Positions 49,010 through 57,962 of a stretch of 64,000 bases of DNA are shown here, piece after piece. Source of the DNA: JAWKTM01 sp041399085 (GTDB lineage: Bacteria; Planctomycetota; Planctomycetia; Pirellulales; Pirellulaceae); NCBI GenBank assembly GCA_041399085.1, contig JAWKTM010000009.1, forward strand, positions 129,031 through 193,030, written 5' to 3'. The position numbers and the translations under genes are program-made. A model generated the notes under the pieces. The model was not told the DNA's origin. It saw only the letters and a program-made list of their open reading frames with translations, and ran no database searches. Positions within the stretch are counted from its first letter, which is position 1. Every line of letters starts with the position of its first letter.

Positions 49010-50272
49010 ATGCAAGCTGGACGTTTTCCGCGAATCCGCATCGCGCGGCTCGCCCGCCAGATTTTCGGCCTGATTCTCTTCATCACTTGGTTCGCAACGA
49101 TGACCTTACCCAGCTCGGCCCAGTTTCGCGAATCCTTCGAGACGGCTCGCAAACGCATGGTGGACGAAGTGATCATCGGGGCCGGCGTCCAAGATCCGAA
49201 GGTGATCGCCGCCATGCGCAGCACCGCTCGGCACGAATTCGTGGCCGCCAAGTACCATCCGCAGGCTTACTTCGACATGGCGTTGCCGATCGGCGACAGC
49301 CAAACGATCAGCTCGCCGTTTATCGTGGCCTATATGACCGAGTCGCTCGACCCGCAGCCAACCGACCGGGTGCTGGAGATCGGCACTGGCAGCGGTTATC
49401 AGGCCGCCGTGCTCAGTTCGCTGGTCCGCGATGTCTATACGATCGAGATCGTCGAGTCGCTGGGAAAGCGGGCCGAACGGACGCTCAAGCGACTTCGCTA
49501 TGACAACGTCCACACGAAGGTCGGCGATGGTTTTCTCGGATGGGCCGAGCACGCGCCGTTCGACAAAATCATCGTCACCTGCTCGCCGGAAAAGGTGCCT
49601 CAGCCGTTGATCGATCAACTGCGCGAAGGCGGCTTGATCGTGATTCCGGTCGGCGAGCGGTATCAGCAGACGCTGTATCTGATGCGGAAGAAGGACGGCA
49701 AGCTGGAATCCGAGGCCCTGCGTCCGACGCTGTTCGTGCCCATGACCGGAGCCGCCGAGAACGCTCGCGAGGTGAAGCCCGATCCGGCGAACCCGCGGGT
49801 CGTGAACGGCACGTTCGAGGATCCGCCCGCGGCCAACGGGTTTGTCAGCGGTTGGTATTACCAGCGGCAAATGGAATGGAAGACGTCGGACGAAGCTCCG
49901 CAGTCGGCTCATTACGTCGAGTTCTCCAACGAGGAGGCGGGCCGCAGTTCGCATCTGTTGCAGGGATTGCCGATCGATGGCCGCCGCGTGGCCGAAGTGG
50001 AGCTGTCGGCGTGGGTGAAAGCCACGAACGTCTATCCGGGCAATCATCCCGAGGAATTGCCGGCCGTGGCGATCAGCTTTTACGACGAGAATCGCCAGGA
50101 TGTGGGCCGCGATTGGATCGGCCCGTTCCACGGCACCAGCCGTTGGGATCAGAAGTCGAAGACCGTGCGAGTTCCGATTACGGCTCGCGAAGCCATTGTC
50201 CGCATCGGCCTGTTCGGCGCGACCGGCGCCTTCGCCGTGGACGACGTCAAACTGGTGCCAACCGCGCGATAG
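49010..50272 (+). CDS. pcm: Exported protein-L-isoaspartate O-methyltransferase with extra C-terminal domain
   Basis: PCMT uses S-adenosylmethionine to start repair of isoaspartyl residues. The 420-aa protein has a signal sequence (IFGLILFITWFATMTLPSSAQ, residues 19-38), the PCMT-specific GDSQTISSPFIVAYM, motif I VLEIGTGSGYQ (121-131) and a late KIIVTCSPEKVP. Residues about 270-420 form a separate domain (NGTFEDPPAANGF at its start, VRIGLFGATGAFAVDDVKL at its end) with the look of a carbohydrate-binding beta-sandwich. Normal PCMT is about 210 residues and cytoplasmic. The start chosen is ATG 49010; export depends on the signal being real. Confidence 0.85.
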   Translation: MQAGRFPRIRIARLARQIFGLILFITWFATMTLPSSAQFRESFETARKRMVDEVIIGAGVQDPKVIAAMRSTARHEFVAAKYHPQAYFDMALPIGDSQTISSPFIVAYMTESLDPQPTDRVLEIGTGSGYQAAVLSSLVRDVYTIEIVESLGKRAERTLKRLRYDNVHTKVGDGFLGWAEHAPFDKIIVTCSPEKVPQPLIDQLREGGLIVIPVGERYQQTLYLMRKKDGKLESEALRPTLFVPMTGAAENAREVKPDPANPRVVNGTFEDPPAANGFVSGWYYQRQMEWKTSDEAPQSAHYVEFSNEEAGRSSHLLQGLPIDGRRVAEVELSAWVKATNVYPGNHPEELPAVAISFYDENRQDVGRDWIGPFHGTSRWDQKSKTVRVPITAREAIVRIGLFGATGAFAVDDVKLVPTAR

Positions 50273-50296
50273 CCCGCGCTTCTAACCCACGGCAAA

Positions 50297-50368
50297 ACTT
50301 CGTTTAACCCGCAGCCGCAGGCGAGGACCAGTCGCCACTTCGTTTAACCCGCAGCCGCAGGCGAGGAC
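50297..50368. repeat. 40-bp-period direct repeat
   Basis: A 32-base block (50297-50328) is repeated at 50337-50368, both containing TTAACCCGCAGCCGCAGG. It lies between the convergent methyltransferase and PhoU-like genes. Confidence 0.75.
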
Positions 50369-50407
50369 GAACCGCCACTTCGTTCCCAACCGCGCCCGCA
50401 GCCCGCG

Positions 50408-51085
50408 CTACGCCTTCTTCTTGCCAAACTCTTCGCTCGAAAAGTCGATCTTGTCGAGCGGCTGAACAATGCTGGTCAACACATTGTGGGCGTGTCCGGC
50501 AATGCGTTTGAAGTGGCGATAGGCCAGCGCGATCGCCGCCTCTTTGTGTTCGGGAACATTGCCGCGCAACAACGTTTCGACTTGCGAATCACAGTGATCC
50601 TCGAACTCGCGAGCTTGCACGATCAAGCGTCCGGCCGCATTGTGATCCTGCTCGATGAAAGCTTCCCGGCAATCGGCCAACATTTGAGAAAGTTGGTCCT
50701 TCAAGCTAATCAAGTCGCGCTTGCGTTCGTTGTCCGGCAAACGACCGCTTTGCTCGGCGATATCAAAGATGTTCTTGGCGTAGTCGCCCAAGCGTTCGGC
50801 GTCCTTCACCACGCTCATCAACAACAAACATTGCGGGAACGACGAGGCCCCGTGCACCGTCGCATGCACCACGATCTCGCGGCGGATTCGTTGTTCGGCT
50901 TGATTGATCCGCTTATCGGTCTCGAACAGATCGTTGCGAATCACTTGCAGATCGGTGCCACCGAGCATCGCGTTGGCCGCGGCGTCGAACATGTGTCGGC
51001 CAGATTCCAACATCTGGGCGAACTCGGCCTGCATCTTCTTCAGCCCCGGGCTCTTGCCGGAGTTGCCGGAAAACCACTCGAACAT
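50408..51085 (-). CDS. PhoU-domain protein
   Basis: The 225-aa helical protein has the PhoU pattern in two halves (NDLFETDKRINQAEQRIRREI, then VVKDAERLGDYAKNIFDIAE, with HFKRIAGHAHNVLTSIVQPL near the end). It starts at ATG 51085, 56 bp after a Na/Pi-type transporter, so it is probably co-transcribed and may regulate that transporter. Confidence 0.85.
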   Translation of the reverse strand: MFEWFSGNSGKSPGLKKMQAEFAQMLESGRHMFDAAANAMLGGTDLQVIRNDLFETDKRINQAEQRIRREIVVHATVHGASSFPQCLLLMSVVKDAERLGDYAKNIFDIAEQSGRLPDNERKRDLISLKDQLSQMLADCREAFIEQDHNAAGRLIVQAREFEDHCDSQVETLLRGNVPEHKEAAIALAYRHFKRIAGHAHNVLTSIVQPLDKIDFSSEEFGKKKA

Positions 51086-51141
51086 CTCGTCACTCCGTTG
51101 TCACGATACCCATCGGCCAGCCACGCGCCGGCCCGAGGTTT

Positions 51142-52302
51142 TTACTGCCCGATCACCCGAAACAACCACACGCCCAATCCAGGCAACGCCACAAACATCA
51201 CGCCGATATAAGCCGCCACCCACAATCGGTTCGTGACCGCCAAGTCAGCCAAGTAATACGACAGGGCGATCGGTATTTTTCGCATCGGCTTGATCGGAAA
51301 AAAGATCAGCGTGCCGAACAAATTGAACATTAAGTGGACCAAAGCGATCGTCATTCCCGCTCGGCCCGAGACCGACGCCGCCAACAATGCCGTGACCGTC
51401 GTGCCGATATTCGCCCCCAGCATGATCGGAAAGCCAGCTTCGACTCGCAACAAACCGGCCCCAAACATCGGCACTAACAACGACGTGGTGATGCTGGACG
51501 ATTGGACGCTGACCGTAATCAAAATGCCGATCACCAATCCCAACAGGCCGCTCCGATCCAGCACGGCGTTCAGCCATTCTTCGATCCGATTGGCCATCAA
51601 CTGCTTCATGTTTTTCGTGATCCACAACAACGTGAACACGATCATGACCAGCGCCAGCAACAACGACGCCAGGGCGAGCCAACCGCCTTCGAGGCCGAGT
51701 CCCTCGAGTCCGCTTTCAATGCGATGCGACAGGAACTTAACGGCCGACTTCACCGGGCTGTTGAACGAGCCCCCAACGCCGGCCGGAATCATGTCGCTCA
51801 ACCGCATCGCGATCCGTTCGAGTACGCCGGTCGCCAACTCCACCGGAAACAGAATCAAGACCGTCAGCAGATTGAAAAAGTCATGAACCGTCGCCCCGGC
51901 GAAGGCCATGCGAAATTCGCTTTTCCGAGTGACGTGGCCCAGCGATACGATCGTGTTGGTGATCGTCGTGCCAATGTTCGCGCCCATCACCATCGGCACC
52001 GCGACACTCAACGGCAATGCACCTTGCCCGACCAAGGCCACGATCGTGCTGGTCGTGACCGACGAACTTTGCACGATCACCGTCGCCAACACGCCCGCCG
52101 CCAGTCCGGCAAACGGGTTGCTCAACCCGGCCACCAAGCTGTTGGCCGATTCCTTACCGACGCTTTTGAACGAGCCGCCCATCAGCTCGATCGCCACCAA
52201 AAAGCAGTACAGCAGCACGAAAATCAGCAGCAGCCGAGCTAGCATCACCAGCCATTGGGGCGCTCGGCCGGCACGCGACGCTGTTTCGCTGGAGGCATCC
52301 AT
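51142..52302 (-). CDS. Na/Pi cotransporter family protein
   Basis: The 386-aa membrane protein has the duplicated NptA/NaPi-II core. QSSSVTTSTI in the first half and QSSSITTSLL in the second are the substrate-binding motifs. Each is followed by a MGANIGTT / LGANIGTT motif. About eight to ten hydrophobic segments are seen. I start at ATG 52302 (MDASSETASR) because the 59 upstream codons lack membrane character; its ribosome site is weak. The PhoU-domain gene follows. Confidence 0.9.
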   Translation of the reverse strand: MDASSETASRAGRAPQWLVMLARLLLIFVLLYCFLVAIELMGGSFKSVGKESANSLVAGLSNPFAGLAAGVLATVIVQSSSVTTSTIVALVGQGALPLSVAVPMVMGANIGTTITNTIVSLGHVTRKSEFRMAFAGATVHDFFNLLTVLILFPVELATGVLERIAMRLSDMIPAGVGGSFNSPVKSAVKFLSHRIESGLEGLGLEGGWLALASLLLALVMIVFTLLWITKNMKQLMANRIEEWLNAVLDRSGLLGLVIGILITVSVQSSSITTSLLVPMFGAGLLRVEAGFPIMLGANIGTTVTALLAASVSGRAGMTIALVHLMFNLFGTLIFFPIKPMRKIPIALSYYLADLAVTNRLWVAAYIGVMFVALPGLGVWLFRVIGQ

Positions 52303-52507
52303 GAGCACACCAGGTCCGCCCGAACGATTCGCCGTGGCGGAGGAAATTGTGAAGTTCTGTTGAAGAAACGGTGAAGCAGACCGTCTTGCCGACCCGTTGT
52401 CAATGGGCCGCGCACCCCACGAAATCCAGCCTCGCCATTCCTCCCCGACTAGCACGCATCTCGCATCCGTCCCATTCACCGCTCCCCAAAAATCTTACCC
52501 AGACTTC

Positions 52508-52535
52508 TTGAACTGCAAGCTACGCTTGCTATGCT
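52508..52535 (+). promoter_or_regulatory. Promoter with palindrome in its spacer
   Basis: TTGAAC (52508-52513) and TATGCT (52530-52535) with a 16-base spacer. The spacer holds GCAAGC-TAC-GCTTGC (52515-52529), a 6-bp inverted repeat, where a repressor could sit. It is 75 bp upstream of the TIGR03000 gene. Confidence 0.5.
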
Positions 52536-52609
52536 GAGGAGGGTTTACGTTTAACGGAAACTCCGCTGTTTCAGAAGATTCCGTTTTTCTCGTCTAAGGA
52601 AGAACACTG

Positions 52610-53623
52610 ATGCGTCTGGGAAGTTGTCGAAATTTATTGGCTGGATTGGTGGTGGCCGGGTTTGCACTGACCTTCGCCCATGAAGCTCAAGCCGGCTGGT
52701 GGCATCGCGCCGCAGCCTACTGTGGGTCGTCGGGCGGCAGCTACGGAAGTTATGGCAGCTACGGGTCAAGCGGCTCGTGGGGCAGTTCCGGTGGCTGGGG
52801 AAGCTGCGGCAGCAGCGGTCATGTGCGTCACCATTGGCACCGTCCGCGTCACTATTGGTACTCAAATTCCAGCGGCTCATGCGGTAGCTCCGGCGGTTAT
52901 AGCAGCTACAGCTCGTATGGAAGCTGCGGCTATTACAGCAGCTACAGCTCGTACAGCAGTTGGGGTTCGAGCGGCGGCAGCAGCGGCGGCTCGGTCTACT
53001 ACAGCTCGCCCGCCGTCGAAGCTCCGATGTACGAACCGTCCTACTCGTCGCCGGCTCCGGCCAGCGAACCGCCCGCATTGCCATCTCCGGCTGGCACCCA
53101 AACCAGCACGACGGGCGATGCCACGCTGACCGTCAATGTTCCCTCGGCGGCCAAGATCTATGTGAACGGTCGTCCGACCACCAGCGAAGGCGATTTCCGT
53201 CGCTATGTTTCTCGCGGCCTGTCGACCGGCTACGACTACACCTATGAAGTTCGTGCCGAGGTTGAACGCGACGGCAAGAAGCTCGAAGAGACGAAGGTCG
53301 TGACCCTCCGCGGCGGCCAAGCGCTGCATCTGGACTTCGCCTTGACCAGCGAATCGGCCCCCGTCACCAGCTTGACGGTCAACGTGCCGGAAGACGCGAA
53401 GCTGTACCTGTCTGGCGTGGAAACGTCCGTCACCGGCAGCGTTCGCACCTTCACGACCAGCAAGTTGGCCGCCGGTACCGTTTGGTCCGACTATGTGGTC
53501 AAGGTGGAAGTGAATCGCGATGGCCGCACGATCGTGGACGAGAAGTCAATCAGCCTCACCGCTGGCGACACCAAGGAACTGACGTTCACGCTGGACGCCG
53601 TGCAAGTGGCCGACGCCCGCTAA
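52610..53623 (+). CDS. Exported protein with two TIGR03000 repeats
   Basis: The 337-aa protein has a signal peptide (LLAGLVVAGFALTFAHEAQA), then a 110-residue Gly/Ser/Tyr-rich region with Cys (GSCGSSGGYSSYSSYGSCGY). Two copies of a planctomycete-specific domain (TIGR03000-type) follow: residues 160-245 (TVNVPSAAKIYVNGRPTTS) and 255-335 (TVNVPEDAKLYLSGVETSV), each with DG then a VxLxxG ending. The domain has no known function; a surface role is inferred. AAGGAAG precedes ATG 52610; a strong terminator follows. Confidence 0.9.
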   Translation: MRLGSCRNLLAGLVVAGFALTFAHEAQAGWWHRAAAYCGSSGGSYGSYGSYGSSGSWGSSGGWGSCGSSGHVRHHWHRPRHYWYSNSSGSCGSSGGYSSYSSYGSCGYYSSYSSYSSWGSSGGSSGGSVYYSSPAVEAPMYEPSYSSPAPASEPPALPSPAGTQTSTTGDATLTVNVPSAAKIYVNGRPTTSEGDFRRYVSRGLSTGYDYTYEVRAEVERDGKKLEETKVVTLRGGQALHLDFALTSESAPVTSLTVNVPEDAKLYLSGVETSVTGSVRTFTTSKLAAGTVWSDYVVKVEVNRDGRTIVDEKSISLTAGDTKELTFTLDAVQVADAR

Positions 53624-53651
53624 CATCGTCACAACACGTATGAAAAACACG

Positions 53652-53690
53652 ACCCTCGCACGGCAAACAAGCGGTGCGAGGGTTTTTCAT
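53652..53690 (+). terminator. Rho-independent terminator of the TIGR03000 gene
   Basis: ACCCTCGCAC (53652-53661) pairs perfectly with 53674-53683, 12-base loop, followed by TTTTCATTT. Confidence 0.85.
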
Positions 53691-53851
53691 TTGGTGGGAT
53701 CTCACAACTTCCCGCCGAATTCTTTTCCGTCATTTGCCTAACCCGGCCGATACCATTCTGCAAACGCTCGCGAATATAGACACGGAAGAACGTCACACCG
53801 TTCTCCGCAATTCGTTGCCAGGCCCTCATTACCCGCCCCCCGGCTGTTTCT

Positions 53852-54616
53852 ATGGCAACCACCATTGACGAACCCAAAACTTCACCCATTTCCACGGCCA
53901 AGTCGCCTAAGCGTGGCGTGAAGCTATTTGTTAGTCTCCTACTCGCCATTCATCTGCTCGCCGTCTTTGTTCCACCCTATCGGTTCGCCACGCGCGGCCC
54001 TCGTGGAACGGCGCCCACGGCCGAAGGCATGTTCGGCCTGCTGAAGCCGTATATCGACTTCACCTATCTGGATCACGGCTACTTCTTCTTCGCACCGAAT
54101 CCCGGCGCGAGCCATCTCATGGAAGTCACCGTTACGCCCGACAATTCGGACGGCGATGCGAAACCAATCACCCGACGATACCCCAATCGCGATCAAGACT
54201 GGCCGCGGCTGTTATATCATCGCCATTTCATGCTTTCCGAGTGGCTAAACTCCGGCTTCGCCCCGTCCACGCCACCAGCCGATATCTTGCAGTCGCCCGA
54301 AGAATTGGAACAGTGGCAACGGCAACGCGAGGTCTACGCGCTGATTCGCAACTCCTACGAACGTCATCTGAGACACACATACCAAAGCGAACAGATCCAA
54401 CTAGATCGCATCGAGCACCGGCCCCCGGAATTGCCCGAGTTCCGCGACCTGGGTTGGCGACTCGACGACGAGCGGCTGTACTCCGTCATGCCAGAAGATC
54501 GGATTCCCGACGAACCCGCGCTGCAAGGCGGTCGGCAACCGCTTCCGGAAATACGCATTCCGCTCGCGCCGCCAACCGATTCCCGGCAACCGCTGGTCGA
54601 GGAGATTCAACCATGA
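53852..54616 (+). CDS. Membrane-anchored protein partnered with an HTTM gene
   Basis: The 254-aa protein has one N-terminal hydrophobic segment (LFVSLLLAIHLLAVFVPPY) and a soluble part with FFFAPNPGASHLMEVTV, found next to HTTM proteins in planctomycetes. Its stop overlaps the HTTM start in an ATGA (54613-54616), so translation is coupled and the two products probably act together. The Arg/Pro-rich tail has no known motif. Confidence 0.75.
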   Translation: MATTIDEPKTSPISTAKSPKRGVKLFVSLLLAIHLLAVFVPPYRFATRGPRGTAPTAEGMFGLLKPYIDFTYLDHGYFFFAPNPGASHLMEVTVTPDNSDGDAKPITRRYPNRDQDWPRLLYHRHFMLSEWLNSGFAPSTPPADILQSPEELEQWQRQREVYALIRNSYERHLRHTYQSEQIQLDRIEHRPPELPEFRDLGWRLDDERLYSVMPEDRIPDEPALQGGRQPLPEIRIPLAPPTDSRQPLVEEIQP

Positions 54617-55908
54617 GCAGCGCCGACACTCCCGCAAGTCGCCCATTAACACAGTGGACTCAATCCGCCATCGCCGGTTGGGATCGATTTTGGTTCACAC
54701 CTGCCGCTCCACACACTTTGTCTTTGATTCGCATACTCGCGGGTGGAATGCTGCTCTACACCCACTTGGTGTGGGCGCTGGACCTCATGAACTTCCTGGG
54801 CCCCAATGCCTGGATTACGGCCGATGTCTCGCGCGAGCTGCACAGCGATTCTTATGCCTGGAGCTATTTGTGGTATGTCGAGTCACCGGCGGTGATCTGG
54901 ACGCTGCACGTCTTGGCGCTCGCCGTCTTCGCCCTATTCACGGCCGGTTGCGCCACGCGGATTACCAGCGTCCTCGCGTTCCTGATCACCGTCTCTTACA
55001 GCCATCGGTTGATCGGCGCCCAATCCGGGCTGGACCAAGTCAACGCGATGCGGGCAATGTACTTGATGATCGGCGCCAGCGGCGCCGCCTATTCTGTCGA
55101 CAGTTGGCTCGCCAAGCGACATAACCACTGGCTGTTGCCGAAAGAGCAACCGGCCGTATCAACGAACCTTGCGATCCGCCTGATCCAGCTTCACATGTGT
55201 GTAATCTACCTGTTTGGGGGCATCGGCAAGCTGCGCGGAGACATGTGGTGGGACGGTTCCGCGCTCTGGTACTCGGCGGCCAACTTGGAATACCAATCGC
55301 TGAACATCACGTGGCTAGGCCGTTCTCCCATACTGGTCGCCACGCTATCGCACGTCACCATGTTCTGGGAGACGTTTTACTGTGCCACGATTTGGCCCCG
55401 CTGGACAAGACCGATCACGCTTGCCCTAGCCTTTGCGGTTCACGGCGGCATCGCCCTATCTCTAGGCATGATCACATTCGGGTTAATGATGATCTTCGGC
55501 AATCTCGCGTTCGTGTCGCCCGAGTTTACTCGACGAATGGTCAGTCGCATCACCCGCCAAGCCCAAACAGTCCTACGCTCTCTCCCATCATCGACTTCCG
55601 CGAAACTCCCCCGTCCCGCAAACGCCGACCACGGTAGGCACGTCAACCTGAAATCGGCATCACACACCGACGGTACAGGAACAGTTGTGTGCCAGTCACT
55701 CTACAAACCATCCTGCTTCACAATCTCCAACGTCTTCATGACGTTCGCATGGTACGCGCATCTGAAAGAACTGAACACTAAACCTTGGCATTGTCGCCGT
55801 CATTGCGTTGGGGCGTGGCCCTATCTGAATACATCTTCCAAGTTCCAGCCAATCGCATCGGCAGCACAGCACTCGAACTGGGACAACTCAAGATTCTACA
55901 AGAGGTGA
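54613..55908 (+). CDS. HTTM-domain membrane protein with a run-on C terminus
   Basis: The 431-aa frame has an HTTM (gamma-carboxylase-like) domain over about 20-325: FTPAAPHTLSLIRILAGGML, later RLIQLHMCVIYLFGGIGKL and WDGSALWYS, with seven or more membrane helices. Vitamin-K-dependent carboxylases share this fold; what bacterial HTTM proteins do is mostly unknown. From about residue 360 the frame continues into remnants of a DUF486 gene (TISNVFMTFAWYAHL) and ends at 55908. The original stop may have been lost, so the last about 70 residues are probably not native. Confidence 0.75.
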   Translation: MSSADTPASRPLTQWTQSAIAGWDRFWFTPAAPHTLSLIRILAGGMLLYTHLVWALDLMNFLGPNAWITADVSRELHSDSYAWSYLWYVESPAVIWTLHVLALAVFALFTAGCATRITSVLAFLITVSYSHRLIGAQSGLDQVNAMRAMYLMIGASGAAYSVDSWLAKRHNHWLLPKEQPAVSTNLAIRLIQLHMCVIYLFGGIGKLRGDMWWDGSALWYSAANLEYQSLNITWLGRSPILVATLSHVTMFWETFYCATIWPRWTRPITLALAFAVHGGIALSLGMITFGLMMIFGNLAFVSPEFTRRMVSRITRQAQTVLRSLPSSTSAKLPRPANADHGRHVNLKSASHTDGTGTVVCQSLYKPSCFTISNVFMTFAWYAHLKELNTKPWHCRRHCVGAWPYLNTSSKFQPIASAAQHSNWDNSRFYKR

Positions 55909-56003
55909 TCACACTCACCGTTTTCGTCCCGTTCGCCGTCTTCTACATGCACCAGCCGCTTTCGCTGCGACTGAATTATCTATGGGCCGCAAGGCGCATC
56001 TAG
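55689..56003 (+). pseudogene. DUF486 (DMT-like) gene remnant, three frame breaks
   Basis: Starting at GTG 55689 the reading is VPVTLQTILL, then in another frame ISNVFMTFAWYAHLKEL, then IVAVIA, then WGVALSEYIFQVPANRIG and QLKILQEVITLTVFVPFAVFYM. In order these match the small DUF486 four-helix membrane protein. Breaks lie near 55,717, 55,788 and 55,808, and the C terminus is cut short (LNYLWAARRI). The 5' half overlaps the HTTM frame. Confidence 0.75.
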
Positions 56004-56342
56004 TGCCGCAGTGATACTTTGTTTTTAAGAAATAGCGGCCGCAACAGCCTGATTACACGCACTTGTCTGAAATGGCAAGTGCGTTCGGGCATTGCTTGAT
56101 ACGAATGGGGACCGGGCCCCACAAAGACCGCCCCGCGAGACTTGACCAACCGGATTCTTGACTGCTTTTAGAAACAGCCATTCGCAATAGCCCATTCCCC
56201 ATTTTGCGGGCGGTTGGATATCGAACCTGCTGCGACCGCGAGTTTGGTTGGCTCTGCATGCGATTGCTTCGAGCATAGTCAACGAACAGCCGCTCCCTGA
56301 GACGAACGATTCGCAGGTGATCGACGCTTGGTTTGCCCGACC
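56004..56342. other. Gap between two gene remnants
   Basis: About 340 bp. It contains an 8-bp hairpin (CGCACTTG at 56058-56065 with its complement at 56076-56083). Upstream parts of the toxin gene may lie here but are no longer readable. Confidence 0.35.
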
Positions 56343-57138
56343 CTGGTTGGCGAAGTGATCCTGCTCGATCTCGTGGAATTGGGGGCCGAAGGTCCGGCGA
56401 CCGTAACGGCGATCGAATCGTGCCCGCCGATCGAAACACGCGGACCGATGGCCGGCGGATGATTACCGGCACTTTCCGTCATTCGGCGGGCAATATCCGG
56501 TTGGACATCGCGGGCGAACCCGATTCGATCGGCGTCACGGACAACCATCCATTCTGGCGAAGACTGGCAAACGTTCGTCCCCGCCGGCGAACTCCGACCC
56601 CAAGAACACCTCCGCCGCGCCGGGACGGCACGCTAACGCAACTCACGCTAATCACGCCTCACCGCGGCCCGCCGGTCGAGGCTTAACCTGGAAGTCGACG
56701 CGGAACATGTCTACCACGTCGGAACCGGCGGGTTGCTTGTCCACAGCAACTATGGTATCGACAAGCGACTACCAGATGTTACCGAGACTGGAAAGCGTGT
56801 GCTTTCTCAGTGAGCTAGTGAGTCGCCAAAAGCCGAAGATCTGTCACATCGCGTCAGCCAAATCACGATATACAGCCCAGCTACGCGCGATTTTCGATCG
56901 TGCTGGTTTTGGTTTGGATTCCGCCTTCAATAGAGTGAAGATTCCTGGGCACGTGGGACCGCACGGCGGATCGTATAATAGATACATCCTTGGTCGGCTC
57001 CGGGATGCGGTGGATGGTCACAGTGGCAGCATGTACCGTACGGCGCTTGTTGATGAGTTACTGCAATTGCGGTACGAGCTTAGGCACACCGATCTCGGCG
57101 ACTTATTGCGCGCCGCCGCCTCGGGCATAGACCGATAG
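56343..57138 (+). pseudogene. Polymorphic toxin remnant: PT-HINT plus AHH nuclease
   Basis: Shifting frames yields a pretoxin-HINT domain: VTAIESCPPIETRGP, MITGTFRHSAGNIRLDIAG, IGVTDNHPFW, EDWQTFVPAGELRPQEHL, NLEVDAEHVYHVGTGGLLVH. The next segment is an AHH-type HNH nuclease: ICHIASAKSRY, FDRAGFGLDSAFNRVKIPGH, GPHGGSYNRYILGRLRD. Frame breaks occur near 56,456, 56,555, 56,635, 56,683 and before the AHH part (about 56,800). The first His of the expected HHI motif is Cys. The N-terminal delivery part is missing. The 57156 gene 18 bp downstream is its likely immunity partner. Confidence 0.75.
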
Positions 57139-57155
57139 GCACAAGTGAGCTAGCC

Positions 57156-57698
57156 ATGCACTTCTTTGAAGTTTATCTTCATCCTGACGATTTTGAGGCG
57201 TGGTGCGTCGACGTACCACATGACCATGGTGAAATCAACTGGAAGTACAAGCGTTGCCAGAAAGCAACCGATGTAGCTTCGGTGAAGCTTTTCGTCTACG
57301 AAAAAGGAGTAGGCCGTGACTATCAAGAGACGCCGCTCGGCGTACCGGTCTTTTCAGTCCGGCTAAGGCAAATTGTTGAGCGAATAGCACCCGACGAGGT
57401 GCAGTTCATTCCCGTGGAAATTGAGGCACAGGAGTCGTACTTCATCGCAAATGTACTTTCGTCGGTCGAATGCCTTGACTTTGAAGAGTCGCTACTTGAC
57501 TTCAAGGAGGATGCTGCCGGAAAACCAATAAGAGTCAAGGGCGCCGTACGTTTGCGAGTATTACCGGAGAATGCGGCGGGCCATCATATCTTTCGCATCA
57601 AAGAATGGCCGATACCATTAATAATTAGCCAGGAACTGGCCACTGCGATGAAGACCGAGCACATGACAGGCTTTGCCTTATCGCCGGTATCACCGTAG
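57156..57698 (+). CDS. Imm11/DUF1629-type immunity protein
   Basis: The intact 180-aa frame resembles the Imm11 (DUF1629) immunity family: an internal PVFSVRLRQIVERIAPDEVQFIPVEI-type block, split here as PVFSVRLRQIVERI and EVQFIPVEIEAQESYFIANV, then SVECLDFEESLLDF and a final RIKEWPIPLIISQELATAM. Such proteins usually follow AHH or similar nuclease toxins, which fits the neighbour. Base composition is visibly lower in GC than the rest of the window, suggesting transfer. The start ATG 57156 has a weak purine site. Toxin specificity is inferred from adjacency. Confidence 0.75.
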   Translation: MHFFEVYLHPDDFEAWCVDVPHDHGEINWKYKRCQKATDVASVKLFVYEKGVGRDYQETPLGVPVFSVRLRQIVERIAPDEVQFIPVEIEAQESYFIANVLSSVECLDFEESLLDFKEDAAGKPIRVKGAVRLRVLPENAAGHHIFRIKEWPIPLIISQELATAMKTEHMTGFALSPVSP

Positions 57699-57962
57699 TC
57701 GTGGCGACGGACAATGACGTGTGTGGCCCGTCGTTCGTCTGCTCGTTTCCGCGATTTGCCAATTGACGTGCCTGACGTGTGATTCAGACGCAAGAGTATG
57801 ACGGACCGACATTCCGCGAGTCAAGAAAGGGGAAACACAAGACGAACTAGGTTGGCAAGAGCCTTAGGTCATGGCCACGGTATCCGACGGAGAATGGCGG
57901 CGGTAGAATCTGGGCGTGTTTCAAGTCCTGAGTTTTAGTTTTGCTTGAAGCGAGGTGCGCGT

